Origin: Polycladidibacter hongkongensis
GTDB taxonomy: Bacteria; Pseudomonadota; Alphaproteobacteria; Rhizobiales; Stappiaceae
Reading direction: 5' to 3'
Assembly (NCBI RefSeq): GCF_001561995.1
Contig: NZ_LLWC01000026.1
Span: 186,001 to 250,000, forward strand
DNA length: 64,000 bases
Part shown: positions 1-8,778 of the stretch, one piece after another
How positions within the stretch are numbered: the stretch's first letter is position 1
Layout of the letters: each line of letters starts with the position of its first letter
The notes under the pieces: model-generated
Databases searched by the model: none
Told to the model about the DNA's origin: nothing
What the model saw: the letters and a program-made list of their open reading frames with translations, nothing else
Program-made: the position numbers and the translations under genes

Positions 1-1668
1 CTCGCGCACACGCTGCGCGAAAATACGGCGGGCCTCCAAGACTTTCTCCCGAACGTGGTGATGCTCGCCTGCACTGAGTGTGGAGCGCAAGCCCATGCGG
101 TAAAGATCGTTGCCAAGGCCGGTCAGGTGGCACAGATCAACCGCTTTGTCTTCCAATTGCTGCGCCGTGTTGACCCCGGCTGCCTGCAACTCGTCCCACC
201 CTGCATAGATAGAGTAATTTGGATTGGCCGTCATGGCCGCTTCGTGGGTGCGGCGGCGCAGGTGATCGGGGGTGATGCGCTCGCCATTGTCTGTCTCCAT
301 CCCTTCTTTGGGGTCGGTTTGCGGGCGGTGGCGCAAGGAATAATAGATATTGTCGCGCATGGTGCCCGTCCAGATGTGCGGGGAGCGGCCCACATAAGCG
401 ATTTGCCTACCCAATGTGGCTTCATTTTGCATGCCAAGGTCATTGTCTCCCAGCGCTACATGGCCAGAGACCGGGGGCAGCAGGCCCGCTATGGTTTGCA
501 TGAGTTCGCCGCGGCCGTTGCCATCTGACCCGTTGATTGCAAGTGAACTACCGGTTTGCTGCGTGAGTGTTAGCGCGGGGCTGCTGCGATTGCTGGAGTA
601 GTTCTGCGCAGTTACCCCCTCCAGCTTCAGGGGGCCATGCAGCTTGGTGACCTCGTCGCTCACCAGATGGGTGGTGGGGTAGATCTCTTTATGATCGAAG
701 TTTTCGATCACAGTTTGGTATTTAACGGTGACATCTGCGGTGCGCTGATAGAAGGCGAGCAACTCTTTCCACGGGCCTGCCAGATCTTTATAGGCGGCGA
801 TCACAGCCAGCAGCGCGCCGATGGAAAGATCTCCCTCGATCACCAGATATCCGCCGATCAGATAAAAGAAAAACGGCGTAAGCTGGTTCATGAAGTTGTT
901 TAGAAACTTGATGAGAAACTTGCGATTGTAGATATCAAAGCGAATTTTGAAGTTTCGATAGAGGCGCTCGGACAGGTCGGCGCTGTGATAGGCGCTGGTG
1001 TCATTGGCGTGAATCTCGTTGATACCCGCGACCGTTTCACCCAGCTTCTCTGCGATAACACGCACGTTTTTCACCCGCTCGCGGGAAAGGCGGATCACCT
1101 TTTTTTGCAGTTTGGGAATGATGTAGCCCTGCACCGGATAAAGGCTGATGGCTGCGAGGCCGAGATAAACGTTTTGCATAAAAATAAAGCCGATTTGCAC
1201 CAGCAACATACCGCCCTGATAGGCAGGCAGGGCAATGCTTTCACCGATGTAGCCGCCCACGTCCTCCACTTCTGCGGTGATCATGGGAATAAGCTGGGCG
1301 GAAGAGACTTTGCGAAAATGTGGCAGCTTAAAGCGCAAGATACGCTGATAAAGCTCAAAGCGCAGACGGCGTAACATGCGCTCGCCCAAGCGCCCCTTGT
1401 AGACATTCAAGAAAAGTTTGAAGCCGTTGGACACAACGACCAGAAACAAAAAACTTAAGGATAGAAACAGCAGGTACTGTAGCTGGCTAAATTCAAAGCC
1501 CAAGAATTGCACCGGAAAGCCGGAACCTTGAATGGCACCGTTTGTAATGTGCTTTGGTAGATCAAGCAGAATGTAACTCACCGGATAGGAGGCAATGGTG
1601 ACGAGCAGAATTACAAACTGATAGCGTGAGGAATACTGCCAAATAAACTTGAAAAGCGACTTCTGCAT
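1..1668 (-). CDS. ABC exporter-like protein (membrane domain plus degenerate nucleotide-binding domain), C-terminus outside window
   Basis: The reverse strand is open from an ATG at 1666-1668 to the window edge, 556 codons without a stop, so the gene is partial. The N-terminal ~330 residues have the hydrophobic segments and coupling-helix look of an ABC exporter membrane domain. The following domain has a Walker A-like stretch at residues ~380-387 reading GSDGNGRG, where the family needs GxxGxGK[S/T]; the catalytic Lys and Ser/Thr are missing. The Q-loop position reads VGRSP rather than VxQxP. A signature-like LSAGE lies at ~531-535, followed by HHHVREKVLEAR instead of the usual QR-rich helix. 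Walker B would lie beyond the edge. It is divergent from the glycosyltransferase operon, so export of that operon's product or a glycolipid is a reasonable inference. Some relatives carry C-terminal cyclic-nucleotide-binding domains, which cannot be seen here. Confidence 0.8.
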   Translation of the reverse strand, partial: MQKSLFKFIWQYSSRYQFVILLVTIASYPVSYILLDLPKHITNGAIQGSGFPVQFLGFEFSQLQYLLFLSLSFLFLVVVSNGFKLFLNVYKGRLGERMLRRLRFELYQRILRFKLPHFRKVSSAQLIPMITAEVEDVGGYIGESIALPAYQGGMLLVQIGFIFMQNVYLGLAAISLYPVQGYIIPKLQKKVIRLSRERVKNVRVIAEKLGETVAGINEIHANDTSAYHSADLSERLYRNFKIRFDIYNRKFLIKFLNNFMNQLTPFFFYLIGGYLVIEGDLSIGALLAVIAAYKDLAGPWKELLAFYQRTADVTVKYQTVIENFDHKEIYPTTHLVSDEVTKLHGPLKLEGVTAQNYSSNRSSPALTLTQQTGSSLAINGSDGNGRGELMQTIAGLLPPVSGHVALGDNDLGMQNEATLGRQIAYVGRSPHIWTGTMRDNIYYSLRHRPQTDPKEGMETDNGERITPDHLRRRTHEAAMTANPNYSIYAGWDELQAAGVNTAQQLEDKAVDLCHLTGLGNDLYRMGLRSTLSAGEHHHVREKVLEARRIFAQRVRE

Positions 1669-1783
1669 GTCAACTCCCGACAATTTACCAGAGGCAATTA
1701 TCTTTATGGAAACTAAGGGGAACCTCCGAATATTGCGTGGGGACACGGTAAGGCGTCAGGTATTAAAAAGTTGGCGGTAGGAC

Positions 1784-1812
1784 AAGTTGCCGCGCGCAAA
1801 GCGGTACAACTT
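1784..1812. promoter_or_regulatory. inverted repeat in divergent promoter region
   Basis: AAGTTG plus CCGC pairs with GCGG plus CAACTT across a 7-base loop, with two unpaired bases (TA) on one side. It sits in the 170-203 bp space between the divergent ABC and glycosyltransferase genes. It could be an operator or a leader hairpin; nothing in the sequence decides between them. Confidence 0.3.
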
Positions 1813-1871
1813 TAGCTGTGATGGTTGGCAAGTGGTAAATGCATGCTCGCCCGCAGCCGCTAGGAGGTGTG

Positions 1872-3155
1872 GTGGCGATAGCCGCAAGACAGAATAAGGC
1901 ACGCCCGGCACGGGTGCTGATCTACAGCCACGATACGTTTGGGCTGGGACACTTGCGCCGCTGCCGGGCCATCGCCCACGCGCTGGTTGATTGTTTTGAT
2001 GATATGTCGGTGATGATCCTTTCCGGTTCACCTATCATCGGACGCTACGAATTTCGCAATCGGGTGGATTTCGTGCGCATCCCCGGCGTGATCAAACTGC
2101 GTGATGGTGATTATGTCTCGCTGTCACTGCCGCTTGCCATTGAGGAGACGGTAGCCATTCGCTCGTCGATTATCGAGCATACCTGCGCTGTGTTCGCGCC
2201 GGATTTGTTTATCGTCGACAAGGAACCCTTGGGCCTGCGCGGCGAGGTTCTGCCAGTGTTGCAACAGCTAGAAGACACGGCAACGCAAGTGGTGCTCGGC
2301 CTGCGTGATGTGATGGATAGCCCAGAGCAGTTAGCAGCCGAATGGCAACGCAAAGGGGTTTACCCTGCACTGGAGCAACTCTACGATCAGATTTGGGTGT
2401 ATGGCCCCTCTTATCTCAACAATCCGCTTGACGGGATTACGCTACCAAGAGCGGTTCATGATAAGCTGCGCTTTACAGGCTATTTGCGACGCGATGAGGA
2501 CAGCGACGCGCAGCCGCTGGCCGAGGTACCGTTTGGCGGCTCGCCGTTTTTGCTGGTGACACCGGGGGGGGGCGGTGACGGCGTGGAGCTGGTGGACTGG
2601 ATTTTGCGGGCCTACGAAGCGCAAGCGCGGCCGTTGTTTCCCTCTTTGATTGTCGCGGGCCCGTTTATGCCGAGCGCCGCCTTGCAGGAGTTTGGCGCAA
2701 GAGCAGATCGCTTGCGCGATGTGGCACTGCTGCGTTTCACATCACACATGGAACAGTATATGCGCGCGGCCACCGCTGTGGTGGCTATGGGCGGCTACAA
2801 CACATTTTGCGAGTTGTTATCGTTTGACAAGCCTGCCTTGCTGGTGCCACGGGTTCAGCCCCGCAGGGAGCAAGCAATCCGCGCAGAAAAGGCGGCCACC
2901 CGTGGCTTGGTGCAGATGCTGGCTATTGATGAATATCCGCGAATTGAACCTATGGTAAATGCATTGGCAGCTTTGCCTTCTTTGCCGCCGCCTTCACGAT
3001 TTGGTGCGGGGCAGATGCTTGGCGGACTAACGCAGGTGTGCCGGTTGGCGCGAACGCTTTTGCCCCCCATTGAGGCCAGAGGATCAGCTGCCTTTACTGG
3101 TAAGCGGCGCGCCACCGAGCCTGAAAAAGGAGGGCAAGATGCCGATGCAAACTGA
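1872..3155 (+). CDS. glycosyltransferase family protein (MurG/GT28-like C-terminal domain)
   Basis: A cytosolic nucleotide-sugar-dependent glycosyltransferase of the predicted-glycosyltransferase group (COG4671-like). The N-terminus shows the acceptor-side motif HDTFGLGHLRR. Near residue 233 is a glycine-rich loop (TPGGGGDG), and near 306 GGYNTFCELL followed by KPALLVPR resembles the sugar-nucleotide site of the MurG/GT28 C-terminal domain. The GTG at 1872 is chosen because AGGAGG lies at 1862-1867; an in-frame ATG at 1839 would add 11 residues. The gene carries a run of nine G at 2574-2582 inside the glycine loop. Its 3' end overlaps the next gene by 17 bp, so the two are translationally coupled. 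Substrate and product are unknown. Confidence 0.8.
   Translation: MAIAARQNKARPARVLIYSHDTFGLGHLRRCRAIAHALVDCFDDMSVMILSGSPIIGRYEFRNRVDFVRIPGVIKLRDGDYVSLSLPLAIEETVAIRSSIIEHTCAVFAPDLFIVDKEPLGLRGEVLPVLQQLEDTATQVVLGLRDVMDSPEQLAAEWQRKGVYPALEQLYDQIWVYGPSYLNNPLDGITLPRAVHDKLRFTGYLRRDEDSDAQPLAEVPFGGSPFLLVTPGGGGDGVELVDWILRAYEAQARPLFPSLIVAGPFMPSAALQEFGARADRLRDVALLRFTSHMEQYMRAATAVVAMGGYNTFCELLSFDKPALLVPRVQPRREQAIRAEKAATRGLVQMLAIDEYPRIEPMVNALAALPSLPPPSRFGAGQMLGGLTQVCRLARTLLPPIEARGSAAFTGKRRATEPEKGGQDADAN
2574..2582 (+). repeat. G9 homopolymer within a glycosyltransferase gene
   Basis: Nine consecutive G encode the glycine loop of the first glycosyltransferase. The reading frame is intact in this sequence. 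Such tracts can slip during replication. Confidence 0.9.
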
Positions 3156-4479
3156 CCTTCTATCCCCGGAAGAGTGCGAGCTTGCCGTACTTGTCAAAGG
3201 CTACCCGAGGCTTTCTGAGACTTTCATTGCCCAAGAGATTTACGGGCTTCAGCAGCGTGGGCTCAAGCAGCTAATCGTCGCCCTGCGCCGTCCCCATGAT
3301 CCGGCGAGGCATCCGGTACATCAGCTGATTACCTCTCCTGTTTTGTATTTGCCAGAGTATGTAAGCGATGATCGCGCCAGAGTGCGGCGTGCGCAAAGAT
3401 GGTCCCGCAATCAGCCAGGCTATAAGGCAGCACAAGCGCTGTTTTTGCAAGACGCCCAGCGGCTTGACGGCGGCAGAGCGAGTACAGACCGGCAACGGCG
3501 GTGGGCGCAGGCCTGTGTCTTGGCCTATGAATTGCCAGAGAGCGTGCGTTGGATCCATTGCCATTACCTGCATACCCCGGCCAGCGTGGTGCGCTATGGT
3601 GCTGCTTTACGCGGGTGTGGATGGTCATTCTCCGCGCATGCCAAGGATATCTGGATTTCTGATGTGGAGGATCTTGCAGGAAAAATTGAAAATGCCGCTT
3701 GGGGGGTGACCTGCACAGCCACCAACCTCGCCTACTTGCAACATGTGGCATGCAATGCAGCTGCACGGGCAAAGCTGCAACTATTGTATCACGGGCTCAA
3801 CTTTTCCTTGTTGGAAGCACCCGTGCGCGAGAAACGTGATCAGGCGACTACAACCTTTCGTATAGTCTCTGTTGGCCGGTTGGTGGCGAAGAAAGGTTAT
3901 GATGTGTTGCTGGAGGCGTTAGCTCAGTTGCCCGCGAGCCTGAACTGGCGATTTGAGCACATTGGCGGCGGCGAGCTTCAAGAAGAGTTGGTGGCGCGAA
4001 GTGCGGCACTTGGGCTTTGCAAGCGGATAACTTGGCATGGGGCACAACCGCGCAACGAAGTTATGCAATTGCTCACGCATGCGGATGTATTTGTGTTGGC
4101 CAGCCGCATCGCGGCAAATGGAGACAGGGACGGCCTGCCGAACGTGCTTATGGAAGCTCAGGCAGCCGGGGTTTGCTGTGTAGCAAGCCACGTGAGCGCA
4201 ATTCCAGAGCTTATCCGGCACGGCGAAAGTGGCATTCTTGTGCCGCCGGATGACAGCGGTGCATTGAGCAGAGCATTGGCGCGGCTTGCGTCGGCCCCTG
4301 ACCAACGTGCGGCCTTGGCAAGAGCTGGCAGGGCACGAGTTCGAAACGAATTTGATGCAGCGAAAGGGCTCGATTGGCTTGCACAACGGCTTCGAATTAG
4401 CGGTCAGGCTGCACGAGGCGATCAGAACCACGCACCTGTGGCGGGCTCTTTACGGGAGGGGCTATGCGGATTGCCCTGA
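3139..4479 (+). CDS. glycosyltransferase family 4 (exopolysaccharide-type)
   Basis: A GT-B fold retaining glycosyltransferase of 446 residues. The N-terminus GYPRLSETFIAQEI is the hallmark of exopolysaccharide GT4 enzymes of the WcaL/AmsK sort. The GT1 donor domain begins near residue 235 (SVGRLVAKKGYDVLLEAL), and a later stretch contains DGLPNVLMEAQAAG with the conserved Glu residues of the EX7E motif. The ATG at 3139 has AAAGGAGG at 3126-3133; an in-frame upstream ATG at 3070 lacks such a site. It overlaps both neighbours in the operon. Specific sugar and linkage cannot be read from the sequence. Confidence 0.85.
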   Translation: MPMQTDLLSPEECELAVLVKGYPRLSETFIAQEIYGLQQRGLKQLIVALRRPHDPARHPVHQLITSPVLYLPEYVSDDRARVRRAQRWSRNQPGYKAAQALFLQDAQRLDGGRASTDRQRRWAQACVLAYELPESVRWIHCHYLHTPASVVRYGAALRGCGWSFSAHAKDIWISDVEDLAGKIENAAWGVTCTATNLAYLQHVACNAAARAKLQLLYHGLNFSLLEAPVREKRDQATTTFRIVSVGRLVAKKGYDVLLEALAQLPASLNWRFEHIGGGELQEELVARSAALGLCKRITWHGAQPRNEVMQLLTHADVFVLASRIAANGDRDGLPNVLMEAQAAGVCCVASHVSAIPELIRHGESGILVPPDDSGALSRALARLASAPDQRAALARAGRARVRNEFDAAKGLDWLAQRLRISGQAARGDQNHAPVAGSLREGLCGLP

Positions 4480-5624
4480 CAACTCCAATGAAGCCACCTG
4501 ATAGCCCTACTCCTTCGGGCGACCGGCAAATGGCGCGCGCGGTGCTGGCGGCGTTGGAGGCAACTGGGGCGCGTGTGCGTTTACCTAGCCGGTTCACCTG
4601 TTGGCGGGCTGAACCAGACACTACTCTGACCCAAGCAGCTGTTGTGGAACTCTCAGAAATCATCGCGGACCCAAAACGCCATGGTACGCCGCAGGCCGTG
4701 GTTTGCTATCACCTTTATCACAAGGCGCCTGATTACATTGGTTACGGAATCGCGCAGCATTTTGATATTCCCTATGTGGTGGTGGAGGCCTCGCGCGCGC
4801 CAAAACAGGCCGGTGGCAAGTGGGCTGCCGGCTATAAAGCGACTGAGCGAATGTTAGCCCGGGCTGATCAAATTGGGGCCCTCACGCGCGCAGACAAACA
4901 GTGCTTGGCAACAGTTATAGCGCCCGATCGGCTCTATCAGATGCGCCCGTTCGCCGATTTGACCTCGTTCCTATCTTGTAAGCGGCAACGATCTCATGAC
5001 GGAGGTGCTCCAACCCGCTTACTTTGTGTGGCGATGATGCGCGAGGGGGCAAAACTGGCCTCCTACAACGTGCTGATGCGAGCGCTTTCCTTGTTACCGG
5101 AAGAGGCCGCTGAGCGCTTTACGCTAAGCATTGTAGGCGATGGGCCGGCGCGTGCTGTCGTTGAGGCGATGGTCCCGGAGGGCTTGACGGCACACACCCG
5201 TTTTTTTGGCGAGGTGTTGGCTGCGGACATGCCAGCGATTTATGCTGCCCATGATTTACTGGTTTGGCCAGCGGTGAAAGAGGCATTTGGGCTGTGTTTT
5301 TTGGAGGCTCAAGCCAGCGGCCTGGCGGTGATTGGCGGCGCGTCATTCGGAGTGCCTGATGTGGTTTACAACGGGCAAAGCGGGCTGTTGTGCCCGCAAG
5401 AGGATGCGGCAGCTTTGGCGCAGGCGCTTTTGCAGCTGCTGAATGATCCGCAGAGGCGCCAGAGCATGGGCGACAAAGCAAGGGAGCTGATGCTAGCACA
5501 CCATAATCTGGTAGCGGGCGGCCAGCAGCTTAAAGAGATGTTGTCAAAAGCAGTGCTCTTCCATACGCGCAAAGGGCACCGAAATGACCTGCCGCATAGC
5601 GTACACCATGGGGGGCACACGTGA
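4464..5624 (+). CDS. glycosyltransferase family 4
   Basis: A 386-residue GT-B glycosyltransferase. The N-terminal domain starts RIALTTPMKPPDSPTPSGDRQMAR, typical of proteins that bind an acceptor near the membrane. The C-terminal donor domain shows SIVGDGPARAVVE and FGLCFLEAQASGLAVIGG, the latter matching the EX7E region. The ATG at 4464 has GGGAGGGG just upstream and overlaps the previous stop by 16 bp. The last codons overlap the next gene's GTG in a GTGA junction. It probably adds one residue in the same glycan pathway as its neighbours; substrate unknown. Confidence 0.85.
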   Translation: MRIALTTPMKPPDSPTPSGDRQMARAVLAALEATGARVRLPSRFTCWRAEPDTTLTQAAVVELSEIIADPKRHGTPQAVVCYHLYHKAPDYIGYGIAQHFDIPYVVVEASRAPKQAGGKWAAGYKATERMLARADQIGALTRADKQCLATVIAPDRLYQMRPFADLTSFLSCKRQRSHDGGAPTRLLCVAMMREGAKLASYNVLMRALSLLPEEAAERFTLSIVGDGPARAVVEAMVPEGLTAHTRFFGEVLAADMPAIYAAHDLLVWPAVKEAFGLCFLEAQASGLAVIGGASFGVPDVVYNGQSGLLCPQEDAAALAQALLQLLNDPQRRQSMGDKARELMLAHHNLVAGGQQLKEMLSKAVLFHTRKGHRNDLPHSVHHGGHT

Positions 5625-6790
5625 AGGTCCTTATTCATCTGCAACACTTGCTGGGCAGTGGACATGCCGTGCGTGCAGTTGCGTTGGCGCAGGCTCTACA
5701 GCAGCAAGGGGATGCGGTGGTGCTGGCAACGGGGAACAGGTTGGCAAAGGTGCTTTCGTGCGAAAGCATTGAGGTGGTGCATCTACCACTTGCCCGAGCA
5801 GCCGATAGCAGCTTTGAGCATCTGGTTGATGCTGCGGAGCGGCCGCTTGATGAAGACTGGTGGCGCGTACGGATGCAAGCCACCCACGAGCTGTTGCAGC
5901 GTTCCTTTGATGTCATTGTCACAGAGACCTTTCCTTTCGGGCGGCGGGCTTTTGCGCGAGAGCTGCTCTATCTGTGCCGCGTAGGCAAGGCGTCAAATGC
6001 GCTATTGGTCTCTTCCGTGCGTGATATTCTGGTGCGCAAACCCACTTTACAGCAGGAGAAATGGATGGCGGCACACGCAAGAGATTTTTACGATCTTGTA
6101 TTGGTGCATAGTGATCCTGCTTTTGTTAAATTTGAAGACAGCTTCCCCTATGCGCGTGAAATTGCTGATCTTTTCGCCTACACCGGTTACATCGGGGGCA
6201 AGCCCAGCGATTTTAAGGAGGGGGATGATGGCAGGGGAGAAATTATTGTCTCGTGCGGCGGCGGCGCTGTGGGCGCCAGATTGCTGCAGGTGGCCGCAGA
6301 TGTTGCCACAATGGCGCAAAGCACATTGCCAGAAGTACTACGCAACAAGACATGGAGGCTGCTCATGGGAGCGCGTCTTCCCCAAGAGACGGTCGCTCAG
6401 CTAACGAAAAAGCAGAACGCCCGCCTGATTGCCGAGCCGGCGCGGGCAGATTTCTCCAGCATGCTTGGGCGCGCCTCACTGTCGATTTCGCAAGCAGGTT
6501 ACAACAGCGTTTTGGATGTGCTGTGCGCTCAGGTGCCAGCTGTATTCGTTCCTTTTGAAACGGCAAGTGAAAGTGAACAGCGGCAGCGGGCAAGCACCCT
6601 CGCGGCGCGGGGACGGGCCGAGTTACTGCCCTCTGCGGATTTAACGTGCCTCTCGCTCATATCAGCATGCGTCAATGCACTCTCCCGGCCAGTCCCCAAG
6701 CTTCGCGTGACAATGGACGGCGCGCAGCGCAGTGCCGCTTGCATAGCAGCGGCGTTGGCCACCAAACGGCGTGTCGGAGCGGTATTGTGA
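5621..6790 (+). CDS. glycosyltransferase, MurG/GT28-like
   Basis: A 389-residue protein starting at GTG 5621 in a GTGA overlap with the upstream gene. The N-terminus KVLIHLQHLLGSGHAVRAVALAQAL is the glycine/histidine acceptor loop of MurG-like GT-B enzymes. The C-terminal half has IIVSCGGGAVG (near residue 208) and SQAGYNSVLDVLCAQVPAVFVPFE, the nucleotide-sugar site typical of GT28 C-terminal domains. It is a distant relative of the operon's first gene. It overlaps the deacetylase-like gene by 4 bp, so the whole set is probably one polycistronic unit. Confidence 0.8.
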   Translation: MKVLIHLQHLLGSGHAVRAVALAQALQQQGDAVVLATGNRLAKVLSCESIEVVHLPLARAADSSFEHLVDAAERPLDEDWWRVRMQATHELLQRSFDVIVTETFPFGRRAFARELLYLCRVGKASNALLVSSVRDILVRKPTLQQEKWMAAHARDFYDLVLVHSDPAFVKFEDSFPYAREIADLFAYTGYIGGKPSDFKEGDDGRGEIIVSCGGGAVGARLLQVAADVATMAQSTLPEVLRNKTWRLLMGARLPQETVAQLTKKQNARLIAEPARADFSSMLGRASLSISQAGYNSVLDVLCAQVPAVFVPFETASESEQRQRASTLAARGRAELLPSADLTCLSLISACVNALSRPVPKLRVTMDGAQRSAACIAAALATKRRVGAVL

Positions 6791-7590
6791 GCCAAGCAAG
6801 GCCAGAGATCGGAGCTGCAGCATTTGCGCGCGCACTTACTGAAGAGCTGGATTGGTTTGCAGCACGGGGCGTGCGCGCTAAATTTTGGTGGCGCGATGAT
6901 GATGCGGTTGCCAACTCCCCTGCCCTGCAAACCTTGGTCATGACAGCAAAAAACCATAGCCTACCGCTTACACTTGCAGTTATTCCCCTGTTGTACCGTC
7001 GAGACTTGATTGCCGCCCTAAATGATGCTGCAACCGAAGTGCGTATAGCGATGCATGGGCTGATGCACAAAGATGCGCGGCAGGTGGGATCCAAGCGCCT
7101 CGCTCCCAAGAAAAACGAGGTGGGCGCGCAGAGCGAGGTTGCACCTAAAGATCCTGCCTTTGCAGCAGCGCTCAAGCGGCTTGAATCCGGGTTTGGCACG
7201 CGCGTTGTGCCGTTGTTCGTTCCCCCATGGAACCGGATTGCACCGCGCTTTCTGCCCGCTTTGGCAGGCGTGGGGTTTTCAGCCCTGTCCACCTACGGTT
7301 TCATTAACAGGTTGCGCTTTGCGCAAGTGCAATGCCACCTTGACCCAGTTGACTGGCGCGCCAACCGCGGTTTTATCGGCTATGGGCGAGCACTGCACCG
7401 TTTACGTCTGGAGCTTCGACGGCGGCGGTGCAATCATCAGGAGCCGATTGGCCTGCTCACGCACCATTTAGTGCATGATGAAGAGCTTGGTGCATTTTTA
7501 CAGGTGTTTTTTGAGGTTACGCGTAAGCATGAGGGCGCGTGCTGGCCACCAATTGACAGCATGATTAAAGACGCGCAATTAACCTGTTAG
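6787..7590 (+). CDS. polysaccharide deacetylase-like protein
   Basis: A 267-residue protein with the NodB-homology layout of carbohydrate esterase family 4. It has RDDD near residue 37 (catalytic/metal Asp), MHGLMH near 86 (the His pair that binds the metal), VPPWNR near 144, and LLTHHLVHD near the C-terminus (motif with the catalytic-side His). These enzymes remove N-acetyl groups from amino sugars, or serve as related hydrolases. No signal peptide is visible, so action may be cytosolic, on lipid-linked intermediates. GTG 6787 is chosen because it forms a 4-bp GTGA overlap with the preceding stop; an ATG at 6646 would overlap that gene by 145 bp. It is the last gene of the operon. Confidence 0.8.
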   Translation: MSQARPEIGAAAFARALTEELDWFAARGVRAKFWWRDDDAVANSPALQTLVMTAKNHSLPLTLAVIPLLYRRDLIAALNDAATEVRIAMHGLMHKDARQVGSKRLAPKKNEVGAQSEVAPKDPAFAAALKRLESGFGTRVVPLFVPPWNRIAPRFLPALAGVGFSALSTYGFINRLRFAQVQCHLDPVDWRANRGFIGYGRALHRLRLELRRRRCNHQEPIGLLTHHLVHDEELGAFLQVFFEVTRKHEGACWPPIDSMIKDAQLTC

Positions 7591-7626
7591 CCTAGATGTC
7601 CTCAGATTGTGTCACAAAGCGGTCCG

Positions 7627-8778
7627 CTAATTTCGGTTCGGGTCTGCCGCATCGCGCAGGCCATCGCCAACAAAGTTAAAAGCCAGCACCACCAGAATAA
7701 TAGGTACCATTGGTGCCATCAGCCAAGGGTATATTATTACCACAGAAATGTTTTGGGCCTCATTTAGCAGCACGCCCCAAGACACCGCAGGGCGGCGGAG
7801 CCCCAGGTTCAAAAAGGACAGCGCGGTCTCTCCAAGGATCATTGCGGGTATGGCCAAGCTAGCAGATGCGATAAGGTGACTGGAAAAGCCGGGTAACAAG
7901 TGGCGAAAGACGATGCGCTGTCTACTTGCGCCCATGAGTAAGGCAGCACGGGCATAGTCCTCTTCGCGTAGTGACAGTATTTTGGAGCGCACCGCACGGG
8001 CAAGCCCGGGCCAATCCAGCAGGCCAAGAATAATTGTCAAGCCAAAATAGATCCACAAAGGTGGCCATGTTACCGGCAGCGCGGCTGAAAGTGCCATCCA
8101 TAGGGGCAATTCAGGCAAGGAACGGATAATTTCAATGAGCCGCTGCACAGCGCTGTCCACCAATCCCCCCAGATAACCCGCCAAACCGCCAAGGATGATG
8201 CCCAATAGCATGGAGATACTGACCCCGAGTAGTCCGATGGTAAGCGAGAGGCGCGCTCCATAGATGAGGCTGGAAAGCTGGTCTCGGCCCAGTCGATCTG
8301 TCCCCAGCAGAAACACAGGTGCATTGCCCTGCCCACAAAAGAGGTGGAGATCACTGTCAATGAAACCAAACAGTTGATACTCGCCAGCACGGCAAAGAAA
8401 GCGTAGCGGCACCGGGCGGTCAGTATCCTGCGTGTATTCCCAAGTAAGGCGTTCCAAATTGACCTTAGCCGATTGAGGATAGACGAAAGGGCCGATTAGC
8501 TTGCCTTGGTGAAACAAATGCAGCGGCTGCGGCGGTGCATAAAGATACTCAGCGTTGCGCAGCTGCGGATTGTAAGGGCTTAAGAATTCGGCGAAGGGAA
8601 CGCTTAGGTAAAACAGTGCCAGAACCCACAGACAAATGACAGCCACGCGGTGGCGGGAGAAGCGACGCCAGAAATTGGCAGTGGCAGATCGCTCCCCCAG
8701 TTTTGCAAGGCGCTCCGCTTCGCGCGGGTCTTTGGGCGGGGGGAAAGGGGCCTTGTTCACATAGTGGGCTTGGGTCAT
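7627..8778 (-). CDS. ABC transporter permease (OppC/DppC/YejE type)
   Basis: A 383-residue inner-membrane permease for a peptide/nickel-type importer. There is one membrane segment near residues 45-65, then a ~110-residue extracytoplasmic insertion as in YejE-type permeases, then the BPD_transp_1 core with further hydrophobic helices. The ATPase-coupling loop lies near residue 285 (EEDYARAALLMGASRQRIVFRHLLP). LGTDRLGRDQLSSLIYGAR is a hallmark of OppC/DppC permeases. The start overlaps the upstream permease stop in an ATGA junction. It is the last gene of the importer unit and ends 36 bp from the convergent deacetylase-like gene. Confidence 0.9.
   Translation of the reverse strand: MTQAHYVNKAPFPPPKDPREAERLAKLGERSATANFWRRFSRHRVAVICLWVLALFYLSVPFAEFLSPYNPQLRNAEYLYAPPQPLHLFHQGKLIGPFVYPQSAKVNLERLTWEYTQDTDRPVPLRFLCRAGEYQLFGFIDSDLHLFCGQGNAPVFLLGTDRLGRDQLSSLIYGARLSLTIGLLGVSISMLLGIILGGLAGYLGGLVDSAVQRLIEIIRSLPELPLWMALSAALPVTWPPLWIYFGLTIILGLLDWPGLARAVRSKILSLREEDYARAALLMGASRQRIVFRHLLPGFSSHLIASASLAIPAMILGETALSFLNLGLRRPAVSWGVLLNEAQNISVVIIYPWLMAPMVPIILVVLAFNFVGDGLRDAADPNRN

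Noticed and set aside
55-1374. Plus-strand open frames at the left edge
   Set aside because: They are antisense shadows of the ABC gene, which is open across the whole stretch.
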